Shown here one piece after another: positions 27,036 through 36,268 of a stretch of DNA of 64,000 nt (position 1 is the stretch's first letter; every line of letters starts with the position of its first letter). This DNA comes from Curtobacterium sp. ZW137. GTDB taxonomy: Bacteria > Actinomycetota > Actinomycetes > Actinomycetales > Microbacteriaceae. Location: the NCBI RefSeq assembly GCF_003762905.1, contig NZ_RJKS01000004.1, positions 248,001-312,000 of the forward strand, given 5' to 3'. The translations under genes were made by a program, and so were the position numbers. A model generated the notes under the pieces. It saw only the letters and a list, made by a program, of their open reading frames with translations. It was not told where the DNA came from and did no database searches.

Positions 27036-28304
27036 TCAGGACAGGACGCGGTCCAGGAAGGGGTTGCGGAAGCGGCCCTCCGGGTCCAGCTCCCGCGCCA
27101 GGGCCGCGAACGCCGCCAGGTGCGGGTACGCCTCGTGCAGGCGCGCCGGCGTGCCCGCCGACACCTTCCCCCAGTGCGGCCGCGGGTCGAAGGGCTCGAG
27201 CGCCTCCTCGATCCGCAGGACCGCGGCGGCGACGGCCGGGGCGTCCCGCCGGAAGGTGAAGTGGATCCCCACCGACTGCCGCTCCGACGACGGTGCGAGC
27301 CACGCGGTGTCCGGCGCGACGGTCCGGACCTCGGCCGCGATGAGCAGCGGCGCGAAGAGCCCGGCGAGCGGCCGCAGGGCGCGGAGCGCCGGCACCGCGA
27401 ACTCCGCGGGGACCAGGTACTCCGCCTGGATCTCCGCGCCGGTGGACGGTGAGAACGTCGACCGGAAGTGCGGCAGCCGCTCGGACCACGGCCCGGGGAC
27501 GCCGCCCTGTTCGGTGACGCTGGCGGCGTCGTTCTCGCCCGGGTGCACGGCCTCGGTGGCGCGGCGGGCGCCGAGGGCTTCGAGGTCGACCGACGGTGCG
27601 GGTTCGTCCACGCGGTGCTTCGTCCACACCTGGCGCGCGCCACGGTCGTCGAAGGACGTGAACATCGACACCGAGTACGCGTCCGACATCACGGCGTCGA
27701 AGTGCTCCTCGACGGCGTCCCACGGCAGGTCCAGGTGCACGGTGGTCGCGACCTGGAACGTCGGCACGATCGCGAGCTCCACCGCGGTGACGACCCCGAG
27801 CGCACCGAGTGCCACCCGGTGGGCGTCGAGCTGTCCCGCGGCGGAGTCCGACCCGACGGACGAGACGGCACCGGAGGCGCGGACCACGTCCAGCCCGACC
27901 ACCGCCTGCGCCAGCGAGGGGTTCCGTGTGCCGGAGCCGTGTGTGCCCGTGGCGACGGCCCCGGCCGTGGATATGTGCGGCAGGGACGCGAGGTTCCCGA
28001 GTGCCCAGCCACGAGCCTCCAGACCGGCCGCGACCTGCGCGTGCGTCATGCCGGCGGCGACCCGCACCACGCGTCGGGCCGTGTCGATCTCGAGCACCGG
28101 GGGCATGTCGATGAGCGACACCTGGAGCGCGTCGGTGTCGGCGATCTCGTTGAACGAGTGCGTCGACCCGAGCGCCGTCAGGCGCGGCGTCGTGCGGACC
28201 AGCTCCTGCAGCTCGGACACGCTCGTCGGCCGCGCCAGTCCGGCCGCCCGGTAGGTGACGTTGCCGGCCCAGTTGGTGCGCTCCGCTGCGATCACGTCGC
28301 TCAT
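27036..28304 (-). CDS. FAD-dependent alditol oxidase (AldO/xylitol oxidase-like)
   Basis: A 422-residue VAO-type flavoprotein. It closely matches the layout of Streptomyces alditol oxidase (418 aa): NWAGNVTYRA at the start, GSTHSFNEIAD with the probable FAD-linking His49, NLASLPHISTAGAVATGTHGSG, TEQGGVPGPWSERLPHFR, and HWGKVS near the C-terminus. AldO oxidises the terminal hydroxyl of xylitol, sorbitol and other polyols, giving an aldose and H2O2. It starts 11 nt after the araA stop, so it belongs to the ara operon. Annotation as D-arabinono-1,4-lactone oxidase is a possible alternative from the shared fold. Confidence 0.82.
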   Translation of the reverse strand: MSDVIAAERTNWAGNVTYRAAGLARPTSVSELQELVRTTPRLTALGSTHSFNEIADTDALQVSLIDMPPVLEIDTARRVVRVAAGMTHAQVAAGLEARGWALGNLASLPHISTAGAVATGTHGSGTRNPSLAQAVVGLDVVRASGAVSSVGSDSAAGQLDAHRVALGALGVVTAVELAIVPTFQVATTVHLDLPWDAVEEHFDAVMSDAYSVSMFTSFDDRGARQVWTKHRVDEPAPSVDLEALGARRATEAVHPGENDAASVTEQGGVPGPWSERLPHFRSTFSPSTGAEIQAEYLVPAEFAVPALRALRPLAGLFAPLLIAAEVRTVAPDTAWLAPSSERQSVGIHFTFRRDAPAVAAAVLRIEEALEPFDPRPHWGKVSAGTPARLHEAYPHLAAFAALARELDPEGRFRNPFLDRVLS

Positions 28305-28315
28305 CGTACGGACCC

Positions 28316-29845
28316 TCAGAACCCGCGGTCGAGACGGTGCCAGGTCTGCTGCAGCCGCACCTCGTCGCGGAACCCGCGGGACGTGGTGTGCTCGTCGATG
28401 ACCAGGAACTCGGTGCCGACCATGGTCGCGAGGTCCTCGATCACCTGCAGCCCGACGGCCGTCGTCATCACGGTGTGGTGGGCGGCGCCGGCGGTGAGCC
28501 AGGCCTCGGCGGCGACGGGGAACGACGGGCGGGGCTCCCAGACGGCACGGCCGACCGGCAGCTTCGGCAGCGCCTCCGTCGGGGGCACGACGTCGACGAC
28601 GTTCGCGGTGAGGCGGAAGCCGTCGCGGGTGTCGGAGAGCGCCACGACGACGGCCTCCCCGGCGTCGGCCGTGAAGACCAGCCGCACCGGGTCGTCCTTG
28701 CCGCCGATGCCGAGCGGGTGGATCTCCAGCGTCGGCCTGGTGCTGGTGAGCGTGGGCGACACCTCGAGCATGTGCGCGCCGAGGATCTTCTCCGCACCGG
28801 GCGTGAGGTCGTACGTGTAGTCCTCCATGAGCGACGCCCCACCGGGCAGGCCGGCGCCGGCGACGTTCATCGCGCGGACCAGGACCGCGGTCTTCCAGTC
28901 ACCCTCGGCGCCGAAGCCGTAGCCGTCGGCCATCAGGCGCTGCACGGCGAGGCCGGGGAGCTGCCTGAGGTCGCCGAGGTCCTCGAAGTTCGTGGTGAAC
29001 GCGGCGCTGTCGTTCTGCTCCAGCAGCGCGCGGAGGCCGACCTCGATCGCGGCGCCGTCGCGGAGGGCACCGTGCCGGTCGCCGCCGTCGCGACGCAGGG
29101 ACGGGTCCACGTCGTAGTCGCGTTCGTACGTGGCGACGAGCTCGTCGACCTGCTCGTCGGTGGCCGCTGCCACGGCTGCCGCCAGCTCGTTCACCGCCCA
29201 GGTGTTCACCTGCACGCCGAGCTCGATCTCGGCCTCGGTCTTGTCACCCTCGGTGACGGCGACGTAGCGCATGTTGTCGCCGAAGCGCGTCAACTTGAGC
29301 GACCGGATCGCGGCGGCACCGGCGGCGGCGCGCGACCAGTTCGCCACGCGCTGCTGCACGCGCTCGTCGGACACGTGCCCGATGGCGGTGGCGTGCCGGA
29401 CACCCATCCGCGCCAGGGCGTACCCGAACTCGCGGTCGCCGTGCGCGGCCTGGTTGAGGTTCATGAAGTCGAAGTCGATGTCCGCCCACGGCAGCGCGAC
29501 GTTCGCCTGCGTGTGCAGGTGCAGCAGCGGCTTCGTCAGGGCGTTCAGGCCGCCGATCCACATCTTCGCGGGACTGAAGGTGTGCATCCAGGCGGTCACA
29601 CCGATCACCTTGTCGTCCGCGCTGGCCTCGATGAGCGCGCGGCGGATGCCGTCGGCGTCCTTGAGCACGGGCTTCCAGACGAGCTTCACCGGCACGTGCT
29701 CGGCGAGTTCCGCGTGCACCGCGCGGCTCTGCTCCTCCACCTGACGCAGGGTCTCCTCGCCGTACAGGCCCTGGGACCCGGTCAGGAACCAGATCTCGTA
29801 GCTGTCCAGGGTCGCCTGGGGGTCGACGGGGTTGTCCTGCGTCAT
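28316..29845 (-). CDS. araA: L-arabinose isomerase
   Basis: A 509-residue cytoplasmic Mn-dependent isomerase converting L-arabinose to L-ribulose. Recognisable blocks: [17 protein letters not shown] at the start, [25 protein letters not shown] and [11 protein letters not shown] (two catalytic glutamates), [10 protein letters not shown] and AAHHTV (metal His). ATG 29845 overlaps the araD stop by 4 nt. Length is normal for the family (~500). Third gene of araB-araD-araA-alditol oxidase. Confidence 0.96.
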   Translation of the reverse strand: MTQDNPVDPQATLDSYEIWFLTGSQGLYGEETLRQVEEQSRAVHAELAEHVPVKLVWKPVLKDADGIRRALIEASADDKVIGVTAWMHTFSPAKMWIGGLNALTKPLLHLHTQANVALPWADIDFDFMNLNQAAHGDREFGYALARMGVRHATAIGHVSDERVQQRVANWSRAAAGAAAIRSLKLTRFGDNMRYVAVTEGDKTEAEIELGVQVNTWAVNELAAAVAAATDEQVDELVATYERDYDVDPSLRRDGGDRHGALRDGAAIEVGLRALLEQNDSAAFTTNFEDLGDLRQLPGLAVQRLMADGYGFGAEGDWKTAVLVRAMNVAGAGLPGGASLMEDYTYDLTPGAEKILGAHMLEVSPTLTSTRPTLEIHPLGIGGKDDPVRLVFTADAGEAVVVALSDTRDGFRLTANVVDVVPPTEALPKLPVGRAVWEPRPSFPVAAEAWLTAGAAHHTVMTTAVGLQVIEDLATMVGTEFLVIDEHTTSRGFRDEVRLQQTWHRLDRGF

Positions 29846-30603
29846 TGCATGGCTCCTTCGGGGTTCTGTCCGGCTGTGTCTTCTGACGGCCGTTGGCCGT
29901 ACACGTTCTGGTAGCGATCGAAGAGTCGATCGATGTCTGCTTCGGCGATCGGGACGACCTCGCCGCCCTGCTTCGCGATGTGGACGGTGCGTGCCACGTC
30001 CTCGCACATCACGGCGGCCTTCACGGCGTCCTTCGCGTCCTTGCCGATCGTGAACACGCCGTGGTTCTGCATGAGGACCGCGCGGGAGCGGTGGCCGGTG
30101 AGCGTCTCGACGATGCCGCGGCCGATCGAGTCGTCACCGATGATCGCAAAGGGGCCGACCGGGATCGGGCCGCCGAACTCGTCCGCCATCGCGGTGATCA
30201 CGCACGGGATCGGTTCGGCCCGGGCCGCCCAGGCGGTCGCGTACGTCGAGTGCGTGTGCACGACGCCGCCGACCTCGGGCATGTTCCGGTAGACGTGGGC
30301 GTGGGCCGCGGTGTCGGAGCTCGGGCCGTGGGCGTTGCCCCAGCCGTCCGCGGGGACGCCGTCGAGGGTGCAGACGACCTGGTTCTCCGGCGTGAGGTCC
30401 TCGCTCGCGACCCCGCTCGGCTTGATCACGAAGAGGTCCGTGCCGGGGACGCGCTCGGAGACGTTGCCACCGGTCCAGATCACGAGGCCGTAGCGGACGA
30501 GTTCGCCGTGCAGGCGCGCGACGCGTTCGCGGGTGGCGGCCACGGCCTCCTGGGTGGTGGGGTCCTGGTGGCCCGCGTCGGCGGGCTGGCTTGCGTCGGT
30601 CAT
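29842..30603 (-). CDS. araD: L-ribulose-5-phosphate 4-epimerase
   Basis: A 253-residue class II aldolase-like epimerase giving D-xylulose-5-phosphate. Zinc ligands are visible in [11 protein letters not shown] and [10 protein letters not shown]; the substrate-binding TGGNVSERV and KPSGV segments are intact. E. coli AraD is 231 aa; the extra ~22 residues are a polar N-terminal extension ([14 protein letters not shown]). The ATG overlaps the araB stop by 4 nt (ATGA), which supports this start. Confidence 0.95.
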   Translation of the reverse strand: MTDASQPADAGHQDPTTQEAVAATRERVARLHGELVRYGLVIWTGGNVSERVPGTDLFVIKPSGVASEDLTPENQVVCTLDGVPADGWGNAHGPSSDTAAHAHVYRNMPEVGGVVHTHSTYATAWAARAEPIPCVITAMADEFGGPIPVGPFAIIGDDSIGRGIVETLTGHRSRAVLMQNHGVFTIGKDAKDAVKAAVMCEDVARTVHIAKQGGEVVPIAEADIDRLFDRYQNVYGQRPSEDTAGQNPEGAMQ

Positions 30604-32273
30604 CGGGTCGGCTCCTTCTCGGTCTGGAGGCTCGGTTCGGCTTCCGTCGTCGGCTCGCCGTCCGTGGGCGGTTGCGTCTGCTCGTCCTGCTGGGTCGGCC
30701 GGGTCGCGGCGACCGCCGCGGCCTGCATCGGGAGGCCGGCACGGAAGCGCTCGAGGTACGCGCGGAACCCGGCGACGTCGCGCTCGTCCGGCTCGGCCAC
30801 GTGCACAGCGTCCCCGCCGAACACCCGCGTCGCGAGGTACTCGGTCAGGTCGGTGTCGCCGGCGTGCTCGAGGTACGCCGCGAGCACCGCGATCCCCCAC
30901 GCCCCGCCCTCACCGGCGGTCTCCTCGAGGGCGACCGGGACGCGGAGTGCGGCGGCGAGCAGGCGCTGTGGGGTGCCCGGCGTGCGGAACAGGCCGCCGT
31001 GCGCGGTCATCCGGTCGACCCGGACGTCCTCGGTCGCCAGGACGTCCATGCCGATCGCGAGCGTCGCGAACGCGCCCTGGACCTCGGCGCGGACCAGGTT
31101 GCCGAGCGTGAAGTCGCTGCCGGCGCCGCGGACCAGGAGCGGGCGGCCGTCCTCGACGTGCGTGACCGGCTCACCGGCGAGGTAGTTGTACGACAGCAGG
31201 CCGCCGGCGTCCGGGTCGGCCCGCTCGGCTTCGGCGAGCAGGGTGGCGTACACGTGGTCGATCTCGATCGGCGTCCCGGCGGCCTCGGCGAACCTGCCGA
31301 ACACCCGGGCCCACGCGGCGATCTCGCTCGCACCGTTGTTGCAGTGCACCATCGCCACGGCGTCCCCGGCGGGGGTCGTCACGACGTCGAGCTCCTCGTG
31401 CGGGGTCGCCATCGCGCGTTCGAGGACGACCATCGCGAAGATGCTCGTGCCGACGCTGACGTTGCCGGTGCGGGGAGCGACGGCGTTCGTCGCGACCATG
31501 CCGGTGCCCGCGTCGCCCTCGGGTGGGCAGAGCGGGACGCCGGGCTCCAGCGTGCCGGTCGGGTCGAGCCACGCGGCACCGTCGGGGGTCAGCGCGCCGG
31601 CGTCCTGGCCGGCGACGAGCACCTCGGGCAGGAGCGGGCGGACCGGCTGCCCGAGCAGTGCGTCCGCGGTGTGGAGCATCGCGGCGTCGTGGTCCCGGGT
31701 CGCCAGGTCGATGGGGAACGCCCCGGATGCGTCGCCGATCCCGAGGACGTTCCGCCCGGTCAGACGCCGGTGCACGTACCCGGCGAGCGTGGTGATGCCG
31801 GCGACCTCGGCGACGTGGGGCTCCTCGTCGAGGACCGCCTGGTACAGGTGCGCGATCGACCAGCGCAGGGGGACGTTGAAGCCGAACGCCTCGGAGAGCC
31901 GTTCGGCGGCGGGGCCGGTCGAGGTGTTGCGCCACGTGCGGAACGGGACGAGCAGCTCCCCGGCGGCGTCGAAGGCCAGGTACCCGTGCATCATCGCGGA
32001 CACGCCGAGCGCCCGGAACGTCGTCGGACGGACGCCGTGCTGTGCTTCCGCGTCGGCCACGAGGTCGGCGTACGCGGCGCGGAGCCCGGTCTCGACGGCG
32101 TCGAGGGAGTACGTCCAGCGCCCGTCGACGAACTCGTTCTCCCACTCGTGCGAGCCGGAGGCGACGGGCACCAGGTCCTCGTCCACCAGGACGGCCTTGA
32201 TGCGGGTCGACCCGAGCTCGATCCCGAGGGTCGTCCGGCCCTCCGCGATCCCCTGTCGGCGGTCCACGCCCAT
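30600..32273 (-). CDS. araB: L-ribulokinase (FGGY family)
   Basis: A 557-residue FGGY kinase. The N-terminal phosphate loop is LGIELGSTRIKAVLVDED, and the C-terminal domain carries MTAHGGLFRTPGTPQRLLAAAL. The sequence is closer to COG1070 xylulokinase-like kinases than to E. coli AraB, as in other actinobacterial and Gram-positive ara operons; its place before araD and araA argues for L-ribulose as substrate. ATG 32273 is preceded by GGGAGG at 7 nt; earlier in-frame ATGs would begin inside the operator. First gene of the operon. Confidence 0.9.
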   Translation of the reverse strand: MGVDRRQGIAEGRTTLGIELGSTRIKAVLVDEDLVPVASGSHEWENEFVDGRWTYSLDAVETGLRAAYADLVADAEAQHGVRPTTFRALGVSAMMHGYLAFDAAGELLVPFRTWRNTSTGPAAERLSEAFGFNVPLRWSIAHLYQAVLDEEPHVAEVAGITTLAGYVHRRLTGRNVLGIGDASGAFPIDLATRDHDAAMLHTADALLGQPVRPLLPEVLVAGQDAGALTPDGAAWLDPTGTLEPGVPLCPPEGDAGTGMVATNAVAPRTGNVSVGTSIFAMVVLERAMATPHEELDVVTTPAGDAVAMVHCNNGASEIAAWARVFGRFAEAAGTPIEIDHVYATLLAEAERADPDAGGLLSYNYLAGEPVTHVEDGRPLLVRGAGSDFTLGNLVRAEVQGAFATLAIGMDVLATEDVRVDRMTAHGGLFRTPGTPQRLLAAALRVPVALEETAGEGGAWGIAVLAAYLEHAGDTDLTEYLATRVFGGDAVHVAEPDERDVAGFRAYLERFRAGLPMQAAAVAATRPTQQDEQTQPPTDGEPTTEAEPSLQTEKEPTR

Positions 32274-32315
32274 GCTGTCCTCCCGAGACTCCGTCGTCCG
32301 TGCACCCGGCGTCGG

Positions 32316-32357
32316 GTGAGCGCTCACATCCTGCCACGTGAGCGCTCACTCTCGCAA
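32316..32357 (-). promoter_or_regulatory. araB promoter with tandem LacI-type operators
   Basis: On the minus strand: -35 TTGCGA (32352-32357), 18-bp spacer, -10 CAGGAT (32328-32333). One GTGAGCGCTCAC palindrome follows the -10 directly (32316-32327) and another (32338-32349) lies in the spacer; their centres are 22 bp apart, two helical turns. A bound repressor would block the promoter twice over. Confidence 0.75.
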
Positions 32358-32370
32358 TGCCGCCCCGCCG

Positions 32371-32665
32371 CGCTTCCGCGCCCCGCGCTCCCGCGCTCCC
32401 GCGCTCCCGCGCTCCCGCGCTCCCGCGCTCCCGCGCTCCCGCGCTCCCGCGCTCCCGCGCTCCCGCGCTCCCGCGCCCCCGCGCCCCGCGCTCCCGCGCT
32501 CCCGCGCTCCCGCGCTCCCGCGCCCCGCGCCCCGCGCCCCGCGCTCCCGTGCTCCCGTGCTCCCGCGCCCCGCGCTCCGCGCTCCCGCGCCCCGCGCTCC
32601 CGCGCTCCCGCGCCCCGCGCCCCGCGCTTCGCGCTCCCGTCCCGTCCCGTCCCGTCCCGTCCCGT
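32371..32665. repeat. CGCTCCCG octamer tract followed by CCCGT pentamers
   Basis: About 30 units of CGCTCCCG interspersed with CGCCCCG-type variants, ending in six CCCGT copies (32636-32665). Almost no A on this strand. Located upstream of the araB promoter. Confidence 0.85.
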
Positions 32666-32666
32666 C

Positions 32667-32721
32667 GAGGTCGCACTTCGTGTCGCGTCCCCGCGACGCA
32701 TGCGACACGAAGTGCGATCTC
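32667..32721. repeat. Inverted repeat, GAGATCGCACTTCGTGTCG family, copy 1
   Basis: 20-bp arms at 32667-32686 and 32702-32721 (one mismatch) around the spacer GTCCCCGCGACGCAT. Arm core: TCGCACTTCGTGTCGC. Lies downstream of the leftward lacI gene, so may act as a terminator. Confidence 0.85.
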
Positions 32722-32852
32722 ACCGGCCGAGAGGCGCGCGCGTGCCCGCGGCGGCGGCCCGACGCACTCCATGCTCCGAACGTCCCCACACACCCACCTC
32801 CACACCCCCACACCCCGCACCCCGGCACCCCGGAACGCCCCCGAACCCCGTC

Positions 32853-32907
32853 GAGATCGCACTTCGTGTCGCGTCCCCGCGACGCATGCGACACGAAGTG
32901 CGATCTC
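32853..32907. repeat. Inverted repeat, GAGATCGCACTTCGTGTCG family, copy 2
   Basis: Perfect 20-bp arms at 32853-32872 and 32888-32907 with the same 15-nt spacer as copy 1. The core of the unit is duplicated almost exactly 186 bp from copy 1, which implies recent duplication. Confidence 0.85.
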
Positions 32908-32910
32908 ACC

Positions 32911-32925
32911 GGGGGGGGGGGGGGG
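32911..32925. repeat. Run of 15 G
   Basis: A homopolymer of 15 guanines immediately after inverted-repeat copy 2 in the araB-lacI spacer. Likely to vary in length by slippage, and to be error-prone in sequencing. Confidence 0.85.
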
Positions 32926-32930
32926 TGCCA

Positions 32931-33064
32931 CGCCGCGAGGGCGCGGCGCGGCGCCGCGCGGCGCGGCGCGGCGCGGCGCGGCGCGGCGCCGCGCGGCGCG
33001 GCGCGGCGCCGCGCGGCGCGGCGCGGCGCGGCGCGGCGCGGCGCGGCGCGGCGCGGCGCGGGGC
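32931..33064. repeat. GCGCG/GGCGC pentamer tract
   Basis: About 25 five-base units of alternating G and C ending within a few bases of the lacI stop codon at 33068. Nearly pure GC. Confidence 0.85.
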
Positions 33065-33067
33065 GCG

Positions 33068-34057
33068 TCAGGCGCCGACGGTGCTCTCGCGGATGACGAG
33101 GGACGGGGTCACGACGGCGGACTCGGCGGGCGAGCCGTCGATGCGGTCGAGCAGCGCCCGGCCCGCGACCCGCCCGAGCTCCTCGAGCCGCAGGTCCACC
33201 GTGGTCAGCGGCGGCCGGCTCGCGAGCGCCATCACGGCCCAGTCGTCGAACCCGGTGACGGCGACGTCCTCGGGCACCGAGCGGCCGGCCTCCCGCAGCC
33301 GGTCGCACACGCCCCGCGCGATCTGGTCCGACCCGCACACGATCGCGTCGATCGGCTCGTCGCCGCGCAGCAGGACGTCGGCGGCCTGACGCCCCCAGCG
33401 CTCCGACCACTCGCCGTACATCGGCGGCACCACGAGCCGCGACCCCAGGACCGCGGACGCTCCCGTCACACGGCCGGACGCGGAGTGGTGCCGTGCGGGC
33501 CCGGTCACGATCGCGACCCGCTGCCGCCCGAGCGTCACGAGGTGCGACGCGACGAGCCCCGCCCCGTGCTCGTCGTCGACGGTGATCGACACGTCGGCGG
33601 GGTCGGTCGAGGGCGTGAACGCGTAGACGACGGGGATCGCGACGTCGATCGGGGGCCGGGCATCGGCGGAGCGCCCGGTGACGATGATGCCGTCGACCCC
33701 GCGGGCGACGAGCGAGCGGAGGTAGTGGGCTTCGCGGACGTGGTCGTCCCGGGTGTCGCAGAGGAGCACCGCCATCTGCCCCGCGGAGAGCACGTCCTCG
33801 GCGCCGAGCAGCACCGGGATCGAGAACCGTCCGAACGAGTCGGTGGTGATCATGCCGACCGTGTAGGTCCGGCCCGAGGAGAGCGCGCGGGCCCGGGCGT
33901 CCCCGACGAACCCGAGCTTCTCGGCGGCTTCCTTGACCCGCATCCGCGTCGCGTCCCGGAGCTGCCCGGTGCCGTTCAGCGCCTTCGACGCGGTGCCGAT
34001 CGACACCCCGGCGAGCGCTGCCACGTCGGTGATCCGAACGGGTCGTTCCAGGGTCAC
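33068..34057 (-). CDS. LacI-family regulator, divergent from GH127
   Basis: A 329-residue repressor. The N-terminal helix-turn-helix is ITDVAALAGVSIGTASKALNGTGQLRDATRMRV (about 8-40), followed by hinge helix ARALSSGRTYTVGMITTD and a periplasmic-binding-like effector domain ending GFDDWAVMALASRPPLTTVDL. GTG 34057 was chosen because it places the helix at the usual distance. Diverges from the GH127 arabinofuranosidase, which it probably represses; its likely operator is AAACCGTTT at 34160. Confidence 0.86.
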   Translation of the reverse strand: MTLERPVRITDVAALAGVSIGTASKALNGTGQLRDATRMRVKEAAEKLGFVGDARARALSSGRTYTVGMITTDSFGRFSIPVLLGAEDVLSAGQMAVLLCDTRDDHVREAHYLRSLVARGVDGIIVTGRSADARPPIDVAIPVVYAFTPSTDPADVSITVDDEHGAGLVASHLVTLGRQRVAIVTGPARHHSASGRVTGASAVLGSRLVVPPMYGEWSERWGRQAADVLLRGDEPIDAIVCGSDQIARGVCDRLREAGRSVPEDVAVTGFDDWAVMALASRPPLTTVDLRLEELGRVAGRALLDRIDGSPAESAVVTPSLVIRESTVGA

Positions 34058-34120
34058 GGCAATCCCCTTTCCGGATCGTCGGCGAGAGCACGATCATACG
34101 ATCATCTCAGGAACCGCCCC

Positions 34121-34168
34121 TTGCGCACCGCCGGGACCTGTCGTAGCGTCACGCCCCAGAAACCGTTT
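34121..34168 (+). promoter_or_regulatory. GH127 promoter and candidate LacI operator
   Basis: TTGCGC (34121-34126), 17-bp spacer, TAGCGT (34144-34149), then the odd palindrome AAACCGTTT (34160-34168) just after the expected start site. AAAC/GTTT half-sites are common in LacI operators. Differs from the GTGAGCGCTCAC site at araB. Confidence 0.5.
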
Positions 34169-34233
34169 TCCGTTTGACGCGACCAGCACCGTAGCGACCA
34201 GCGGCCTCGTCAACGACGACACCAGGAGCCGAC

Positions 34234-36264
34234 ATGACCACCACGCTCGCGACCGAGCACCGGGCACGCACCGCGACCCCGGTCCTCCCGACCGCGGACG
34301 CGCACCTCGCGTTCCGCCCGCTCCCCGAGGGGACGGCCCGGATCACCGGCGGCTTCTGGCACCTCCGCCAGGAGCGCAACGGCCGCGACGCGATCCGCGA
34401 CGGCTACCGCCAGCTCGAGACCGCTGGGAACTTCCGGAACCTCCGCATCGCTGCGGGGACCGAGGAGGGCGAGGTCGTCGGGCCGATCTTCATGGACTCG
34501 GACGTCTACAAGTGGCTCGAGGCGGTCGCCTGGGAGCTCGGACGCGAACCGGCCGACGACCTCCGTGCCCTCCAGCGCGAGGTCACCGAGCTCGTCGCGG
34601 CAGCGCAGGCCGACGACGGCTACATCGACTCCGTGCAGCAGGTCCGAGGGGTCGGGACGCGGTACTCGGACCTCAAGTGGAGCCACGAGATGTACTGCGC
34701 CGGGCACCTCATGCAGGCGGCGGTGGCGCAGTCCCGGGCGACGGGCGACACGGCGCTGCTCGACGTCGCCGTGAAGAACGCCGACCACCTGGTCAGGACG
34801 TTCGGCGACGGCGACGACAAGACCCGTGACATCGACGGCCACCCGGTCGTCGAGATGGGCCTCGTCGAGCTGTACCGGGAAACAGGGACCCGCGCCTACC
34901 TCGACCTGGCGCACTGGTTCGTCGACGCCCGCGGCACCGGCATCATCGAGCGCGCGGGCGGCGAGCCGACGTACTTCTCGGACCGGGTCCCGAGCCGGCA
35001 GGCCACGACCGTCGAGGGCCACGCCGTCCGCGCCGTGTACCTGGCTGCGGGCGCGGTGGACGTCGCGATCGAGACCGGCGACACCGAGCTCCTCGCCGCG
35101 AGCGAGCGGCAGTTCGCCGACATGATGGCGACGAAGGCGTTCATCACCGGCGGCCTCGGTGCGCGCTGGGACTGGGAGGCGTTCGGCGACCCGTACGAGC
35201 TCCCGACGGACCGCGGCTACGCCGAGACCTGCGCCGCGATCGGTGGTGTGCAGTGGGCGTGGCGCCTGCTGCTGGCCACCGGGAAGCCGGAGTACGCGGA
35301 CGCCGTCGAGCGTCTGCTGTACAACGCGTTCCTGCCCGGAGTCAGCCTCGCGGGCACCGAGTACTTCTACGTCAACCCGCTCCAGCACCGCGACCACGCG
35401 CACGCCGACGAGAACCGCTCCCCCGCCCACGGGCGCCGCGGCTGGTTCGACTGCGCGTGCTGCCCGCCGAACATCATGCGGACCTTCGCGAGCCTCGACG
35501 GCTACCTCGCCACGGCAACCGAGGGCGGCCTGCAGCTCCACCAGTACGCGACCGCCGACCTCGGTCCGGTGTCCGTGGAGACCGGCTACCCGCACGACGG
35601 CCACGTCCGGATCACGCTCACCCAGGACGGCCCGCTCGCGCTGGGCATCCGGGTCCCGGCATGGTCGGACACGACGACGATCACGCTCGACGGCGACACG
35701 CAGCACCCGGGTGCCGGCGCCCTGCACACGATCGACCGCGAGTGGCACGTCGGCGACACCGTCGAGGTCGTCTTCGACACCACCCCGCACCGCTTCGTCG
35801 CCGATGCCCGCATCGACGCCGCCCGTGGGCAGGTCGCCATCGAGCGTGGTCCGCTCGTGTACGCGGTGGAGCAGCCCGACCAGGACGGCTTCACGGTCGA
35901 CGACCTGACGATCGACGCGGACGCGCCGATCACCGAGGAGTCCCGCGACGACCTGCTCGACGGGATCGTCACGCTGCGGGTCCCGGCACACGCGCCGGCG
36001 GACCACGCGCAGCCGGCCTGGCCGTACCGCCGTCTGGACACGACCCGGTCGGGAGGCGCGGCTGCGGCCCGCACCGCGACCAGCGTCGACGACGCGACGA
36101 CCGGCGGCGGGGCCGACCCCGGCCTCCCGTCCGACACGAACGGAACGGGCGGAACCACCGGAACCACCGATGGGTCCGTGACGGCCGTCGCGATCCCGTA
36201 CTACGCCTGGGCCAACCGCGGCGCCGTCCCGATGCGGGTGTGGCTCCCGCTGAGCGCGGACTGA
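34234..36264 (+). CDS. GH127 beta-L-arabinofuranosidase
   Basis: A 676-residue cytoplasmic glycoside hydrolase releasing L-arabinose from beta-L-arabinofuranosyl chains, as found on plant hydroxyproline-rich proteins. By comparison with Bifidobacterium HypBA1, the zinc and catalytic residues are conserved: Glu331 and Cys333 in YAETCAAIG, Cys409 and Cys410 in FDCACCPPN, and a likely acid/base Glu315 in WEAFG. Near the C-terminus (about 605-648) a Gly/Thr-rich linker with a CGGACGGGAGGC-family repeat interrupts the beta-sandwich before SVTAVAIPYYAWANRG. Start ATG follows AGGAG. It leads an operon with a CUT1 transporter. Confidence 0.9.
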   Translation: MTTTLATEHRARTATPVLPTADAHLAFRPLPEGTARITGGFWHLRQERNGRDAIRDGYRQLETAGNFRNLRIAAGTEEGEVVGPIFMDSDVYKWLEAVAWELGREPADDLRALQREVTELVAAAQADDGYIDSVQQVRGVGTRYSDLKWSHEMYCAGHLMQAAVAQSRATGDTALLDVAVKNADHLVRTFGDGDDKTRDIDGHPVVEMGLVELYRETGTRAYLDLAHWFVDARGTGIIERAGGEPTYFSDRVPSRQATTVEGHAVRAVYLAAGAVDVAIETGDTELLAASERQFADMMATKAFITGGLGARWDWEAFGDPYELPTDRGYAETCAAIGGVQWAWRLLLATGKPEYADAVERLLYNAFLPGVSLAGTEYFYVNPLQHRDHAHADENRSPAHGRRGWFDCACCPPNIMRTFASLDGYLATATEGGLQLHQYATADLGPVSVETGYPHDGHVRITLTQDGPLALGIRVPAWSDTTTITLDGDTQHPGAGALHTIDREWHVGDTVEVVFDTTPHRFVADARIDAARGQVAIERGPLVYAVEQPDQDGFTVDDLTIDADAPITEESRDDLLDGIVTLRVPAHAPADHAQPAWPYRRLDTTRSGGAAAARTATSVDDATTGGGADPGLPSDTNGTGGTTGTTDGSVTAVAIPYYAWANRGAVPMRVWLPLSAD

Positions 36265-36268
36265 CACC

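Larger units (their letters stand above)
32274..33067. other. Intergenic region between araB and lacI, repeat-rich
   Basis: 794 bp with no credible gene. From left to right: the araB control region with two GTGAGCGCTCAC palindromes; an 8-mer tract (CGCTCCCG units); six CCCGT units; two copies of a 55-bp inverted repeat; a run of 15 G; and a GCGCG/GGCGC tract that abuts the lacI stop. Long open frames here are artefacts of periodic GC sequence. Confidence 0.8.

Noticed and set aside
32911..32925. Phase-variable coding tract at the 15-G run
   Set aside because: It lies outside any gene with a ribosome binding site, so a translational on/off switch is not supported.
32371..33064. Long open frames running through the araB-lacI spacer on both strands
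   Set aside because: They arise from 8-bp and 5-bp periodic GC sequence lacking stops; the translations are repeats of SRAPALP or ARRGAARR, with no ribosome binding site or homology.
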